From Candidatus Eiseniibacteriota bacterium (GTDB lineage: Bacteria; Eisenbacteria; RBG-16-71-46; CAIMUX01): a DNA stretch of 64,000 nucleotides. The translations under genes and the position numbers were made by a program. This document shows, piece after piece, positions 42,619 through 51,986 of this stretch (positions are counted from its first letter, which is position 1; each line of letters begins with the position of its first letter). The notes under the pieces are model-generated. The model was not told the origin of the DNA and did no database searches. It saw nothing but the letters and a program-made list of their open reading frames with translations. Where the stretch lies: assembly GCA_016712505.1 (NCBI GenBank), contig JADJQY010000042.1, positions 310,001 through 374,000 on the forward strand, given 5' to 3'.

Positions 42619-43680
42619 CTACTCGTACCGCGCGTACTGCTTGGGATCGAACGCCTCGCGGATCGATTCGCCGATCAGCGTGACGAGAAAGAGGGTCAGC
42701 AAGAGCGCCGAGAAGGGCGCGATCGCCAGCCAGATCTTGGTCCGGTTCTCGCTCTGGAGCGCCTGGTCGATCATCTCCCCCCAACTGGGAGTGGGCGCCG
42801 GCAGGCCGAAACCGAGGTAGTCGAGGCCGGTGAGGGTCGAGATCGCGGCGACCACGGCAAAGGGGGTGAAGGTCACCAGGGGCGTGATGCAGTTGGGCAA
42901 CAGGTGTCGGAAGATGAGCTGCCGCCGCGACGCGCCGAAGGAGCGGGCAGCCAGGGCATACTCCCGGGTCTTCTCCCGGTACACCTCGGTCCGCATGTAG
43001 AAGGTGATGCCGATCCACTGGAACATGCCGAGAATCACGACCAGCATCCAGAACGAGGGGCGGACGAAGGTCGAGATCACGATCACCACATAGAGGAACG
43101 GGAGCGACGACCAGATCTCGATGAACCGCTGGCTGAAGAGATCGAACTTGCCCGCGAGGAACCCCTGGAGCGCACCGATGGTCGTGCCGATCGTCTGCCC
43201 GACCAAGACGAGGGAAAGGGCAAAGAAGATCGAGATGCGGAACCCGTAGAGGAGTCGGGCGAACACGTCCCGCCCCTGCGAGTCGGTCCCGAAGAGATGA
43301 CGGCTATCCGGCGGATTGGGCGGAGGCTCGGGATAGTTGAAATCCGGCTCGTACGGATCGTGGGGCACGATCGGCATCACCACGAAGCCGCCCCCCTTCT
43401 CCTTGAGCGTCGCCTTGAGGGTGACGTAGTCGGCCTCGAGGTCGTCGAAGCCGAACTCATCCTTCTGCCCGAACTCCGCCATGGTGTGGAAGGTGAAGGT
43501 CGGGAAATAGGCCTTCCCCTGGTGCCAGACGAAGATGGCCCGCCGGTTGGCGATGAAGTCGGCGAAGAGCGAAAGGCCGGTCAAGGTGGCCAGGACCAGG
43601 AGCGCGATGTAACCGCGTTTGATCCGCCGGAACCGCTGGAACCGCTTGGCCGTGACCGGATCGAGTTGAAACTTCCACAT
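42619..43680 (-). CDS. peptide ABC transporter permease (YejE/DppC-like)
   Basis: A 353-residue permease. The N-terminus is amphipathic with an Arg/Lys cluster, then one helix, a long periplasmic insertion (about residues 50-130, including HLFGTDSQGRDVFARLLYG) and five more helices. The EAA loop is EYALAARSFGASRRQLIFRH. The long insertion is typical of YejE as opposed to DppC. It lies 9 nt upstream of the binding-protein gene and 3 nt after the YejB-like gene. Confidence 0.92.
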   Translation of the reverse strand: MWKFQLDPVTAKRFQRFRRIKRGYIALLVLATLTGLSLFADFIANRRAIFVWHQGKAYFPTFTFHTMAEFGQKDEFGFDDLEADYVTLKATLKEKGGGFVVMPIVPHDPYEPDFNYPEPPPNPPDSRHLFGTDSQGRDVFARLLYGFRISIFFALSLVLVGQTIGTTIGALQGFLAGKFDLFSQRFIEIWSSLPFLYVVIVISTFVRPSFWMLVVILGMFQWIGITFYMRTEVYREKTREYALAARSFGASRRQLIFRHLLPNCITPLVTFTPFAVVAAISTLTGLDYLGFGLPAPTPSWGEMIDQALQSENRTKIWLAIAPFSALLLTLFLVTLIGESIREAFDPKQYARYE

Positions 43681-43683
43681 GGT

Positions 43684-44739
43684 CTACTCGAAGCGGACGC
43701 GCGGATCGACCAGCGCGACCGTCAGGTCGGAGAGGAGGTTGCCGAAGAGCTGGAGCACCGCGCCGATCACGGTGAAGCCCATGACCACGGGGTAGTCCCG
43801 CGAGGTGATCGATTCGAAAAAGAGCATTCCCATCCCCGGAATATTGAAGACGCGTTCGATCAGGAGCGACCCGGCCAGGATCAAGGCGATGTTGTTGCCG
43901 AAACTGGTCGCGAGCGGAATGAGCGAATTGCGAACCGCGTGGCCGAAGACGGCCCGCGGCCAGGTCAGTCCCTTGGCCAGCGCGGTCTTGACGTAGTCCG
44001 CGCTCATGTTCTCCATCAGGCTGTTCTTCATCAGCACGGTCATCACGGCGAAGAGGTGGATCGACCAGCAGGCGAGCGGCAGGACCGCGTGGTGCGCGAT
44101 ATCTTTGATCTTCCCGCCAAGGGTCATCTCGGCAAACTCCGCGCTGTGAAAGCCGGAGAGGGGAAACCAATCGCGCTGCACCGCGAAGAGGGCGAGCAGC
44201 ACCGCGCCGAGGGCATAGCCGGGAATGGAGTAGAGCAGGAAGACCACGAACGACGAGACGTTGTCGAACGCCGATTTGTGGCGCAGCGCCTTCGAGATTC
44301 CGAGCGGAATGCAGACCATGTAGGTCAGGAACGTCGTGATCAGACCATAGAAGAGAGACACCGGCATCCGCTCTACGATGATGTCCATCACCGGGCGAGT
44401 GTAGCGGAACGAGTTTCCCAGCTTGAGCTGCACCAGGTTGGAGAGGTAGATCGCGTACCGAACCGGGACCGGCTTGTCGAACCCGTAGTACTTCTTCAGA
44501 TTCTCGAGCTGGTCTTCGGGGATCGCCATGGTGCTGACCATGCTGCGTCCCCCGCCTCCCGCCCCCGATTCTCCGCCCGCTCCCCCGGCCATCCGGAGTT
44601 TGAGCTGGTCGATCGGGCCGCCGGGCACGAACTGACAGAGAATGAAGACCGCGAAGGTGATCCCGAGAAAGGTCGGAATCATGAGCAGCATGCGCCGCAG
44701 GAGATAGGTGCGGAGGGCACCGCCTCGTGATTTCGCCAT
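43684..44739 (-). CDS. peptide ABC transporter permease (YejB/DppB-like)
   Basis: A 351-residue permease with six membrane segments. YLLRRMLLMIPTFLGITF opens the protein, FVPGGPIDQL and YGFDKPVPVRYAIYL are typical of DppB/YejB, and YVKTALAKGLTWPRAVFGHA is the EAA loop. A Gly/Ala-rich insert (GGAGGESGAGGGGR) lies in the first periplasmic loop. It follows the DUF1684 gene by 2 nt. It forms the translocation channel with the YejE-like protein. Confidence 0.93.
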   Translation of the reverse strand: MAKSRGGALRTYLLRRMLLMIPTFLGITFAVFILCQFVPGGPIDQLKLRMAGGAGGESGAGGGGRSMVSTMAIPEDQLENLKKYYGFDKPVPVRYAIYLSNLVQLKLGNSFRYTRPVMDIIVERMPVSLFYGLITTFLTYMVCIPLGISKALRHKSAFDNVSSFVVFLLYSIPGYALGAVLLALFAVQRDWFPLSGFHSAEFAEMTLGGKIKDIAHHAVLPLACWSIHLFAVMTVLMKNSLMENMSADYVKTALAKGLTWPRAVFGHAVRNSLIPLATSFGNNIALILAGSLLIERVFNIPGMGMLFFESITSRDYPVVMGFTVIGAVLQLFGNLLSDLTVALVDPRVRFE

Positions 44740-44741
44740 CG

Positions 44742-45710
44742 TTAGTGATGTTCTCCGTAGTTCAGTTCACCCGCTCGGATCTCGACCGTCAGCCGGTTCG
44801 ACTCGGGCGGAAGCGGACAGGTGGCGTAGGGGGTGAAGACGCAGGGCGGGTTGTAGGCGCGGTTAAAGTCGAGCACCACCACCCCGTTCTGCGCCGGATC
44901 GCTCTCGAGAAAGCGGCCGCCGCCGTAGGTAGCGACTCCGCTCGTGCCGTCGGAGAAGATGAACGACCAGCTCTCGTCTCCCGGCTCCGCCGTCGGCTCG
45001 AGCCGGGCGGTCTGGCCGTCGATCTGGAACTCGACATAGCCCGGACAGCTCTCCTCCGAGACCTGGCCGAGCACGTTGGGAATCGCGATCGTTCGGGGCG
45101 GGTCGTACGGCACGAACTTCGCCTCGACTCGATGGGCCGGGTCGACCGGATACCACCGGCAGCCGGCGAACTCACGCCGGGCCTGGCTCTCCGGGTCGCG
45201 CAGGCGGATCCCCAGGCGGTCTTGACGCCGGATCAGGTGGAATGTGACGCGACCGACCTTGAGCAGATCGGCCGCACCGGAGGCGTCATCGGCGAGGGTG
45301 CGACTGGTGACCGCCTGGTCCCCCAGGAGCACCGTCGCATCGGGAAAGACCTTGAGCTGAACCTCCCCCTCGGAGAACAGCAGGAAGCCGGTCTGGGGAA
45401 GCCCGACCCCCGGTGGAAGCAGCACGTCGCTCCGGGGATCGTTGCCGAGCGTGTTCTTCCCCTCCTTGAGCCAGAACAGCCCCGCCACCGTGAGCCACCC
45501 GGTGTCGGAGCGGAGGCGGGTCTCCCGGTCGGCGCGCCAGGCCTCGATCTCACGCCGATAGTCGCCGTCTGACGCGAGGTCGGAGGGGGCCGCCCCGTGG
45601 GCGAACCCGGCGACGGCGAGGGTAATCACTGCCCAGGAGCCCAAGCCGGCGAGGCCGCCCAGGAGTCTGGACGGCCGAAGTGAAGAAAGGTGTACGCTGC
45701 TGCGATTCAT
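44742..45710 (-). CDS. DUF1684 family exported protein
   Basis: A 322-residue protein. The signal WAVITLAVAGFAHGA leads into the DUF1684 fold: YRREIEAWRADRETRLRSD, GWLTVAGLFWLKEGKNTLGN, RLGIRLRDPES, GCRWYPVDPAHRVEAKFVPY, GGGRFLESDPAQNG, LDFNRAYNPPCVFTPYATCP. The domain is common and has no known reaction. The gene leads the peptide-transport operon with a 2-nt gap to the first permease gene, which suggests a role in processing or sensing what the transporter brings in, although this is only inference. Confidence 0.9.
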   Translation of the reverse strand: MNRSSVHLSSLRPSRLLGGLAGLGSWAVITLAVAGFAHGAAPSDLASDGDYRREIEAWRADRETRLRSDTGWLTVAGLFWLKEGKNTLGNDPRSDVLLPPGVGLPQTGFLLFSEGEVQLKVFPDATVLLGDQAVTSRTLADDASGAADLLKVGRVTFHLIRRQDRLGIRLRDPESQARREFAGCRWYPVDPAHRVEAKFVPYDPPRTIAIPNVLGQVSEESCPGYVEFQIDGQTARLEPTAEPGDESWSFIFSDGTSGVATYGGGRFLESDPAQNGVVVLDFNRAYNPPCVFTPYATCPLPPESNRLTVEIRAGELNYGEHH

Positions 45711-45789
45711 GCCACCGGCAGTCTAACCGACGAACATCCCGGAACCCACCCAACGCTTCGAAAGTCCGAATGCCGCGCCGGAGGCAGGA

Positions 45790-46473
45790 TCAAAGCTCGA
45801 AGAACCGCTCAACGAACGGGGCATCCTTGGGGATGCTGACCAACCCGTAGTGCCCGGGCAGGAACCAACGCAGATAGGTCATGATCGCCCCGAAGTGCTG
45901 ATCGTCACGGCATTCTTCCCGGAACACATTGAACGCGAGCGACTGGTCCGGGGCGGCCTCGGGATCGGTGATCATCATCACCTTCGGCGTCTCGAGTTTC
46001 ACCTTCTCGGTGAGGAAGCGGCGCAGGGTGTTCCGGGCGTAGAAGGGGACGAATTCCTCGCTCGGGGTCCCGACCATGATCTGCCGCTCGACCGAGGGAT
46101 CGGGCTGCTTCGGCTCCGGCACGAAGGTCTCGAAGGTGCCGTAGGCGCGCCGGGCCCAGAGGTTGCCGAAGGTGAAGACCCAGTCGGCCGCGTTCGGGCG
46201 CGGGTTGATCACGATTCCCAGGCCGTGGTCGAGGCAGTGATCGAGGACCAGATCGATCGAAACGGCCTGGAACGGCTTCTGCGGCTGGGGGAACTTCAAG
46301 ACGAAGTAGCCGAACTGATCCGGTCCGGTCAGCACCTGGGGGTCGTTCAGCTCGAAGGCGGCATCGTAGATCGCATCGAAGAACTCCTTCTTCCAATCGG
46401 CGTCCCGCTGCGCGGGATCGACCAGGAGTTTCTCGTGGACCGCCTGGGTGCTCTGGGTCGAGGGCTGGGACAT
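45790..46473 (-). CDS. hypothetical protein, 227 aa
   Basis: The frame starts at ATG 46471-46473 with AAGGAGA 6 nt upstream and gives a soluble, acidic protein without a signal peptide. It includes DPAQRDADWKKEFFDAIYDA, FGYFVLKFPQPQKPFQAVSI, DHCLDHGLGIVINP and FGNLWARRAYGTFE. The composition and strand/helix pattern look like a well-folded cytoplasmic protein. I do not recognise the family. It is divergent from the Hsp33 gene and convergent to nothing, so context gives no lead. Confidence 0.75.
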   Translation of the reverse strand: MSQPSTQSTQAVHEKLLVDPAQRDADWKKEFFDAIYDAAFELNDPQVLTGPDQFGYFVLKFPQPQKPFQAVSIDLVLDHCLDHGLGIVINPRPNAADWVFTFGNLWARRAYGTFETFVPEPKQPDPSVERQIMVGTPSEEFVPFYARNTLRRFLTEKVKLETPKVMMITDPEAAPDQSLAFNVFREECRDDQHFGAIMTYLRWFLPGHYGLVSIPKDAPFVERFFEL

Positions 46474-46681
46474 CCGGATCTCCTTTGCGTGGTTCTGGTC
46501 ATTCGCCCGGAAAACACGCACGGGATCCGGGGCTGGCAAACGGCGTGATGTTAGCGGGTGGGCCGCCGCCGGGCAAGCCGCTGGCGCGCTCGGACCGTCG
46601 CCGCGCGGGGGGCGGCGGCGCGTTCCACCGACTTGTGCCGGCCACCGGATCCGACCTACAGTTTCCGCTTTTGGAGTGCGC

Positions 46682-47440
46682 ATGGAGTACCATCCGACCG
46701 GGGCCGCTTCGGTGACCCGCAGACACCACCAGGGCCGGAACGTCATCCTCTCCGAAGGGCACTTCGGGAGCCTGCTCGAGGCCTACGCCAATCATGCCCG
46801 GATCTGGCAGACCGACAGCGACGGATTGATCGACGTCATGATGCGTCAGGGGCTGGCCGCCCTGACCTTGCACCTGGCCAACCGCCCGCGCGACACCTCG
46901 GTCGGGCTGACCCTCAACCTCAAGCGCCCTCCGCTCAATCTGTTCCTGACTGGGGAGGCAGGTGAACGGACCGTCACCGGCCGCGCCTTCGTGGACGGCG
47001 TTCGGGTGGCGGAGAGTAGCCGTCTCTTCATGCAGGCCCGCCGGCCACTGCACGAACCGACCCAGAGCACGATCGAGGTCGAAGGGTTCGACTTGCTGGA
47101 AATCTTCGAGCAGTACTACGCCCGGTCCGAGCAGCACCCGGCCCGCTTCTTCGAACTGGGCGAGGATGCCTACCTCATGGTCCTGGCCCTTCCGGGGATC
47201 GATGCCGCCTGGTTACGCGCCCTGGACGCGGACGGTGCCCGGGCGTTGCTCGACGACACCACGCCGCTCGAGGACCGCACCTTCCGATTCGAGTGCGGCT
47301 GCAATCCCCAGAAGATGATCGCCGCACTCCGGAGCCTGTTCGAGGGGCGGCCGGAAGAGCTTTTCCAGGGGGAGTCGCAGGTCGAGGCATCCTGCCCCCG
47401 CTGTGGCCGGCGCTGGTGGATCCAGGCCGAGGGGTTCTGA
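46682..47440 (+). CDS. hslO: Hsp33-like redox-regulated chaperone
   Basis: A 252-residue protein with Hsp33 features: VTRRHHQGRNVILSEG, then the long central domain (QGLAALTLHLANRPRDTSVG) and the C-terminal redox switch with FECGCNPQKM and ASCPRCGRRW, that is CxC plus CxxC, the zinc-binding cysteines. The usual Hsp33 is about 290 residues; here the N-terminal region is shorter. ATG 46682 is preceded by TGGAG. It is expected to bind unfolded proteins under oxidative stress. Confidence 0.85.
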   Translation: MEYHPTGAASVTRRHHQGRNVILSEGHFGSLLEAYANHARIWQTDSDGLIDVMMRQGLAALTLHLANRPRDTSVGLTLNLKRPPLNLFLTGEAGERTVTGRAFVDGVRVAESSRLFMQARRPLHEPTQSTIEVEGFDLLEIFEQYYARSEQHPARFFELGEDAYLMVLALPGIDAAWLRALDADGARALLDDTTPLEDRTFRFECGCNPQKMIAALRSLFEGRPEELFQGESQVEASCPRCGRRWWIQAEGF

Positions 47441-47541
47441 TCCCGAGTCCAGAGAACAGAAGCTGGCGCGTGGCTCCCGGATCGGGCAAGATCGCCCGCC
47501 GCGAGGGGGATCCTCGCCTTTCGAGAACAGGAGGGACAAGA

Positions 47542-48195
47542 ATGAACGTACGCACATGGATCATCGCCGGCGCGGTCCTCATCGGTGTCGCGACTCCGGG
47601 CTGGGCGGAGCACCCGACGGGAACCGAGCACCCCAAGGCGACCGAGCATCCGAAAGCCACCGAACACCCTGCCGGCACGGATGCCGGTCAGCAGGCGATG
47701 ATGGAGGCCTGGGCCAAGGCGGCTGCTCCTGGGCCGGAGCACGAGGCGATGGCTTCGATGGCCGGAATGTGGGACGCCCAGGTGAAGAACTTCATGGACC
47801 CGGCTGCCCCCCCGATGGAGTCGAAGGGGACGGCGGAGTTCGCCATGGAACTGGGCGGACGGTACATGGTCCAGCGCTTCCACGGCGAGATGATGGGGCA
47901 GTCGTTCGAGGGACTGGGGTACGACTCCTTCGACAACATCACCAAGACCTACCGCTCGATCTGGATGGATAGCATGAGCACGGCCATCTCGGTCATGACC
48001 GGCAAAGCGGACCCGGCGACCCGGACCATCACCTACGCCGGAAGCATGAACGACGCGGTCTCGGGCACGCCGATCCCGATGGAGACCGTCCTGACCTTCG
48101 TCGACAAGGACCATCAGAAGATGGAGATGAGGCAGCCGGGACCGGACGGCAAGATGGTGAAGACGATGGAGATCCTCTACTCGCGCAAGAAGTAG
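47542..48195 (+). CDS. DUF1579 family exported protein with His-rich leader
   Basis: A 217-residue protein. After the signal segment WIIAGAVLIGVATPGWA comes a linker of three TEHPKAT-type repeats (18-bp DNA units). The C-terminal 140 residues form the DUF1579 domain: GPEHEAMASMAGMWDAQVKN, GRYMVQRFHGEMMGQSFEGL, SFDNITKTYRSIWMDSMST. An AGGAGGGA site precedes the ATG. The function is unknown. The His-rich repeats could bind metal. It has its own terminator downstream. Confidence 0.88.
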   Translation: MNVRTWIIAGAVLIGVATPGWAEHPTGTEHPKATEHPKATEHPAGTDAGQQAMMEAWAKAAAPGPEHEAMASMAGMWDAQVKNFMDPAAPPMESKGTAEFAMELGGRYMVQRFHGEMMGQSFEGLGYDSFDNITKTYRSIWMDSMSTAISVMTGKADPATRTITYAGSMNDAVSGTPIPMETVLTFVDKDHQKMEMRQPGPDGKMVKTMEILYSRKK

Positions 48196-48228
48196 CTATC
48201 CGCGGCGACCGCCGGATCTCCGCAAACG

Positions 48229-48272
48229 AGAACGGCTCCACGAGGCAGAATCCTCGGGAGCCGTTTCTCTTG
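48229..48272. terminator. bidirectional intrinsic terminator between DUF1579 and C25 genes
   Basis: AACGGCTCC (48231-48239) pairs with GGAGCCGTT (48257-48265), and inside it CGAGG (48241-48245) pairs with CCTCG (48252-48256). TCTCTTGG follows on the plus strand. The genes on either side are convergent, so it may serve both. Confidence 0.75.
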
Positions 48273-48310
48273 GTTCGAAGCCGCGTCGGATCGCGCGGTC
48301 GCGTTAGCCG

Positions 48311-51307
48311 TCAGCGCAGCAAGGTGAGCCGCTCGGTCTGGGTACCCCGATCGGTCGCCAGCTTGATCAGGTAGATGCCGCTGGCCAGTTCGTGACCCGC
48401 GTCATCCCGACCGGTCCAGTTCACCCCGTGGATGCCCGCATCCATCGCCCCGCGGGCCAGCGTGGCCACGCGCCGCCCGCTCGCATCGTAGACCCCCAGG
48501 TCGACGGTGGTTCGGACCGGCAGGGCGAAGCCGATCTGGCTCCGGCCGGGGGCCGGGTTCGGGGCCGGCTTCGCCAGCTCGACCTGGGTGATCAGGAGGC
48601 CGCCATTCACGTCCGAGGGATTGGTCCCCATCTGCAGATCGAACAGCAGGTGGGACAACAGACCGTTCCCACCGGTCAGGCCGAGATCGAAGCCGACCAG
48701 GTTCGGCGGCATCACCGGATTGGCGCGCACGGTGAAGGACGGGGTGAGCGTTCCGGCACCGCCGGCGGGAAGCGCACCCAGGCTGCTGTTCCCCTGCAGG
48801 ATCACGATCTGCAGGGTGCGGGAAACGAGGTGGCCGTTCAGGCCGGCCGCATCTCCGCTGCCGTTGTTGGCCAGGTTCAGAACCAGGTCGACCGTCTCGC
48901 CGGGGTTGATCACCCCGTCGCCGTTTCCGCTGATCGCATCGTCAACCGTTACCGAGGTGATGCCGAGTACCGGGGCGTGGACGGTGAAAGTCAGCGCCTC
49001 GTCCCAGCCGCCGCCGGTGGCGTTGATGGCGAGGGTGAATCCGATCCCGTCCTGATCGGCGGCGTTCGGCGCGACGGTGAAGACGAAGGGGGCATCGGCG
49101 TCGGCCGTGGCGCTCACCGCGATCTCGCCGAAGGCAGCGACGGCGTCGACCATGGTGACATTGGCCGTGGTCGGTACGAGGGTGGCGCTCACGTTGTGCG
49201 CATCCTCGAGGCCGTCATTGGTCAAGGTCACCGAGATCGAGACCTGTTCACCCGCCTCGATCTGTCCGTTCGTGGTGCCTTCCCCCAGGTCGGTCGCGGA
49301 ATAGCTCTGAATATAGACGTGCGCCAGGCTGGGATTGTCGACCAGCAGATCTTCGACGTGGGTCTCGTGATTGTAGGCGCTGACCGTGAGGGTCACGGTC
49401 GAGGGGGACGGCGGCTGAAGATCGAGCACCACGTCGGCGAGCCCATTGCCGTCGGCATAAGCCGAGCCGTAGAGCGTGCCGTTGGCGTAGATCGACACCA
49501 GGGCGTTCGGCTCATCGACCGTCACCTGGTAGCTGGCTGCGCCGCTCGGCAGCAGACCGTCGTGGCTGACGGAGAGCGGCGCCGGAGCGTCGGTGCGGAG
49601 CCAGAGAGAGCCGTCCCCGAAGATGTTGTACTCCTCGAAGAGCGCGATCCCTTCGGTCCCCGGCCACATGTCGAGCGCCTTCATGATTCCGCTCATGCAG
49701 GAGCCGCCGACGCTGTTGCGCTCCTCGTCCACGATCACCCGGACCGCCTCATTCTGCATGTCGGTCGGGGGCACCCAGGAACAGAGGAGCGAGGATCCGT
49801 ACATCGCGATGGCCCCGCGAGGGGTCTCCACACTGCCGGTGCGCATCCACGCCTCGGCGAAACACTCGTTGTTCTGGAAGCCGCCGTTCGAGCAGGAGAC
49901 GTCGAGGATGAACGGGTTCTTGTAGCCGTTGACCAACTGGTGCACGTCATTGTTGTTGAAACCGGTGGTGCCCCAGCTGGTGCCGCTGCCGTGGCCGATG
50001 TAGTTCAGGATGCTCCGACCGGAGTTGAGCGCCTGGAACAGCGCCTGCTTCGTCGCGGTCGGTTCACAGATATCGTCCACCTGGGTATAGGTATAGGCGA
50101 GCAGCATGTCGCGCAGGATCTGCACCCGCTCGCAATCGGTGTACCCGGACCATCCGCCTTCGTCGCTCGCCACTCCCACTCCCTTGTGGTACCAGTCGGA
50201 GTCGGGGGAGGAAAGATCGGGTAACTTCTCGTAGCGGATGATCTTGTTGATCTGGTTCTCCGCCTGGGCCAGATTCTGCGCCGAGATGCGAGAGATGATC
50301 GCGTCGGGGTAGTAATCGGTACCGGCGAGCCGCATGTAGGTGACATCGGACGGCGCCGCTTCCACATCGCCGTACATGGTCGGGATCTGTTGGATGTCCC
50401 CGACCAGGATGACGTAGGTGAGCCCTTCGGAGTCGTTGTACAGGTTCTGCACATAGCTCTTGATCGCGCCGGACGAAGCGCCGACATCCCCCACCTGCAT
50501 CAGCATCGAGCGCATCCCCTTCTGCAACTTCCACTCGTGGAGCTGCTGGGCCGCGCTGAGCAGGGTCTCGTGGGTGAGGATCAGGCAGCGCCCCGGCTCC
50601 GGAAGCTGGATGTACCGCTCCTGGTCGTAGTTCAGGAACAGATCGTCATAGATCGGAGCGAACTCGGGATCGATCGGACGGTGCGCGCCGACGAAGGGGT
50701 TGATCTCGACCCCGTTGGACGGCACCACCTCGAGCTCCATCCGGGTCACCACTTCGAGTTGGCCGCTCACCGGGTCGTAGCGGAAGGGCGAGACCTCCAC
50801 GATCGCTCCGCGCAGGTCACGCACGATGTACGGTTCGAGGAGCGCGGCCTGGGCTTCGGGGAAAAAACCGGCCCGCTGATAGGATTGCCCGAAGACGAAC
50901 GGCACGTCGGCCGGATTGGTGTCGCGAGTGATGTGTCCCTTCGAAGGGGTCACCGGCGCGGTGGAAAGGGTGCGGGTCTCGACCTCGAGCACACGCACCT
51001 CGAAGGCGCCGCGGTCGGGCAGCGCGACCGAACGTCGCACCACCGGAAGCTGCGGCGCACCGACCTCCATCAACGCTGACTCTCCTGGAATCACGTACGA
51101 CTGCGTCAGCACGCCGTTGGCCAGGACATCATTGCGCTCGACCCCGGCGAGGTTCCACTCCAGCAGGGTACCGCTGGGCGAGTCGGCCACGACCTGGAGT
51201 CCGGTCTCCACCGAGCCGAACGGAATCCAATCGGCAACGGCGGGCAGTGCGGTAATCACGAGCGTGGCTCCGGCGAGCGAGAGGCGACGGACGGAGAGCT
51301 GCAACAT
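48311..51307 (-). CDS. C25 (gingipain-like) cysteine protease with C-terminal FlgD/T9SS-type domain
   Basis: A 998-residue exported protease. A signal sequence, a propeptide-like region (about 25-230) and the C25 catalytic domain follow. NYIGHGSGTSWG carries the catalytic His (about 440) and DVSCSNGGFQNNECFAE the nucleophile Cys (about 471). CARDB-like Ig domains (about 640-900) precede a C-terminal domain containing APNPAPGRSQIGFALP, GVYDASGRRVATL and GIYLIKL, of the FlgD/T9SS type used for surface delivery. The ATG at 51307 has GGAGG at 5 nt; the upstream start is less likely. It is a surface or secreted endopeptidase. Confidence 0.92.
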   Translation of the reverse strand: MLQLSVRRLSLAGATLVITALPAVADWIPFGSVETGLQVVADSPSGTLLEWNLAGVERNDVLANGVLTQSYVIPGESALMEVGAPQLPVVRRSVALPDRGAFEVRVLEVETRTLSTAPVTPSKGHITRDTNPADVPFVFGQSYQRAGFFPEAQAALLEPYIVRDLRGAIVEVSPFRYDPVSGQLEVVTRMELEVVPSNGVEINPFVGAHRPIDPEFAPIYDDLFLNYDQERYIQLPEPGRCLILTHETLLSAAQQLHEWKLQKGMRSMLMQVGDVGASSGAIKSYVQNLYNDSEGLTYVILVGDIQQIPTMYGDVEAAPSDVTYMRLAGTDYYPDAIISRISAQNLAQAENQINKIIRYEKLPDLSSPDSDWYHKGVGVASDEGGWSGYTDCERVQILRDMLLAYTYTQVDDICEPTATKQALFQALNSGRSILNYIGHGSGTSWGTTGFNNNDVHQLVNGYKNPFILDVSCSNGGFQNNECFAEAWMRTGSVETPRGAIAMYGSSLLCSWVPPTDMQNEAVRVIVDEERNSVGGSCMSGIMKALDMWPGTEGIALFEEYNIFGDGSLWLRTDAPAPLSVSHDGLLPSGAASYQVTVDEPNALVSIYANGTLYGSAYADGNGLADVVLDLQPPSPSTVTLTVSAYNHETHVEDLLVDNPSLAHVYIQSYSATDLGEGTTNGQIEAGEQVSISVTLTNDGLEDAHNVSATLVPTTANVTMVDAVAAFGEIAVSATADADAPFVFTVAPNAADQDGIGFTLAINATGGGWDEALTFTVHAPVLGITSVTVDDAISGNGDGVINPGETVDLVLNLANNGSGDAAGLNGHLVSRTLQIVILQGNSSLGALPAGGAGTLTPSFTVRANPVMPPNLVGFDLGLTGGNGLLSHLLFDLQMGTNPSDVNGGLLITQVELAKPAPNPAPGRSQIGFALPVRTTVDLGVYDASGRRVATLARGAMDAGIHGVNWTGRDDAGHELASGIYLIKLATDRGTQTERLTLLR

Positions 51308-51986
51308 GCGATCCTCCGATAGGTGTGCGCTGGCCAAACTCCCCGCCGGCGGCGCGCACGTCGCGACAACCGCGCGCTACCTCCTGGGCACCGGCGAAAG
51401 GGCATTCGTTTGGCAGGAACCGAGTTTAGCAAGTTCGCAGGGGCGAAGAGAATCCGCTTTTCCGGGGACGCTGCGTTCTCCTCGGTACCGCGCCTCTCGT
51501 GAATACTACAAAATCGGTTCAAAATCCGTGCATACAATCGGAAGTGCCCAGGGTGGAAGAAGATAGAGCCACAGCGATCCGGAGAATCCGTGATGGCGAA
51601 GAGAATCTTGGAGACCGAGAATTGGAAGGTGGGCTAATATTCCATTCCGGTTTTGGGAATTATTTTGGTCCTGGCGTAGATGATGCCGTCCGTCTCGTGG
51701 CTTCCGCAGGCGGACGTTGGCGAGGATCAGATTGAGATTGAGAGTCGAACGTCGACGTGGCCACCCCGCTGCGCGAGACGGGAGACTCTCGACGGCGCCC
51801 CCGGCGGTCGAGTTCGGCTGAATATCGTAGGAGAACCCTTCTGCGGTCGTTCAGGGGAAGTCGAGCCACGGTCGTCCGGGGTGCGCCGGTTTGTCTTCGG
51901 ACTTTGTTGGGCCATCGAACCAGCGCGCGTTGATCTCGCGCCCGCCGATCCAGCGCAGCTCGAACTCGCGCGCGTTGATCCAGGGT
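51308..51986. other. 679-bp intergenic region, partly AT-rich
   Basis: Positions about 51490-51690 have unusually low GC for this window and no convincing coding frame; a 78-codon frame at 51499-51735 lacks family resemblance and a ribosome-binding site. About 51905-51990 carries degenerate direct repeats around GCGCGTTGATC. It probably contains the C25 promoter and the end of the WD40 transcript. Confidence 0.5.

Noticed and set aside
41323..44730. A 1135-codon plus-strand open frame antisense to the YejA, YejE and YejB genes
   Set aside because: It runs opposite three well-supported transporter genes; its translation is rich in Glu, Arg, His and Val with no domain, which is what antisense frames look like in GC-rich DNA.
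51499..51735. A 78-codon frame in the AT-rich gap
   Set aside because: Its codon use is unlike neighbouring genes, it has no ribosome-binding site and no recognisable fold.
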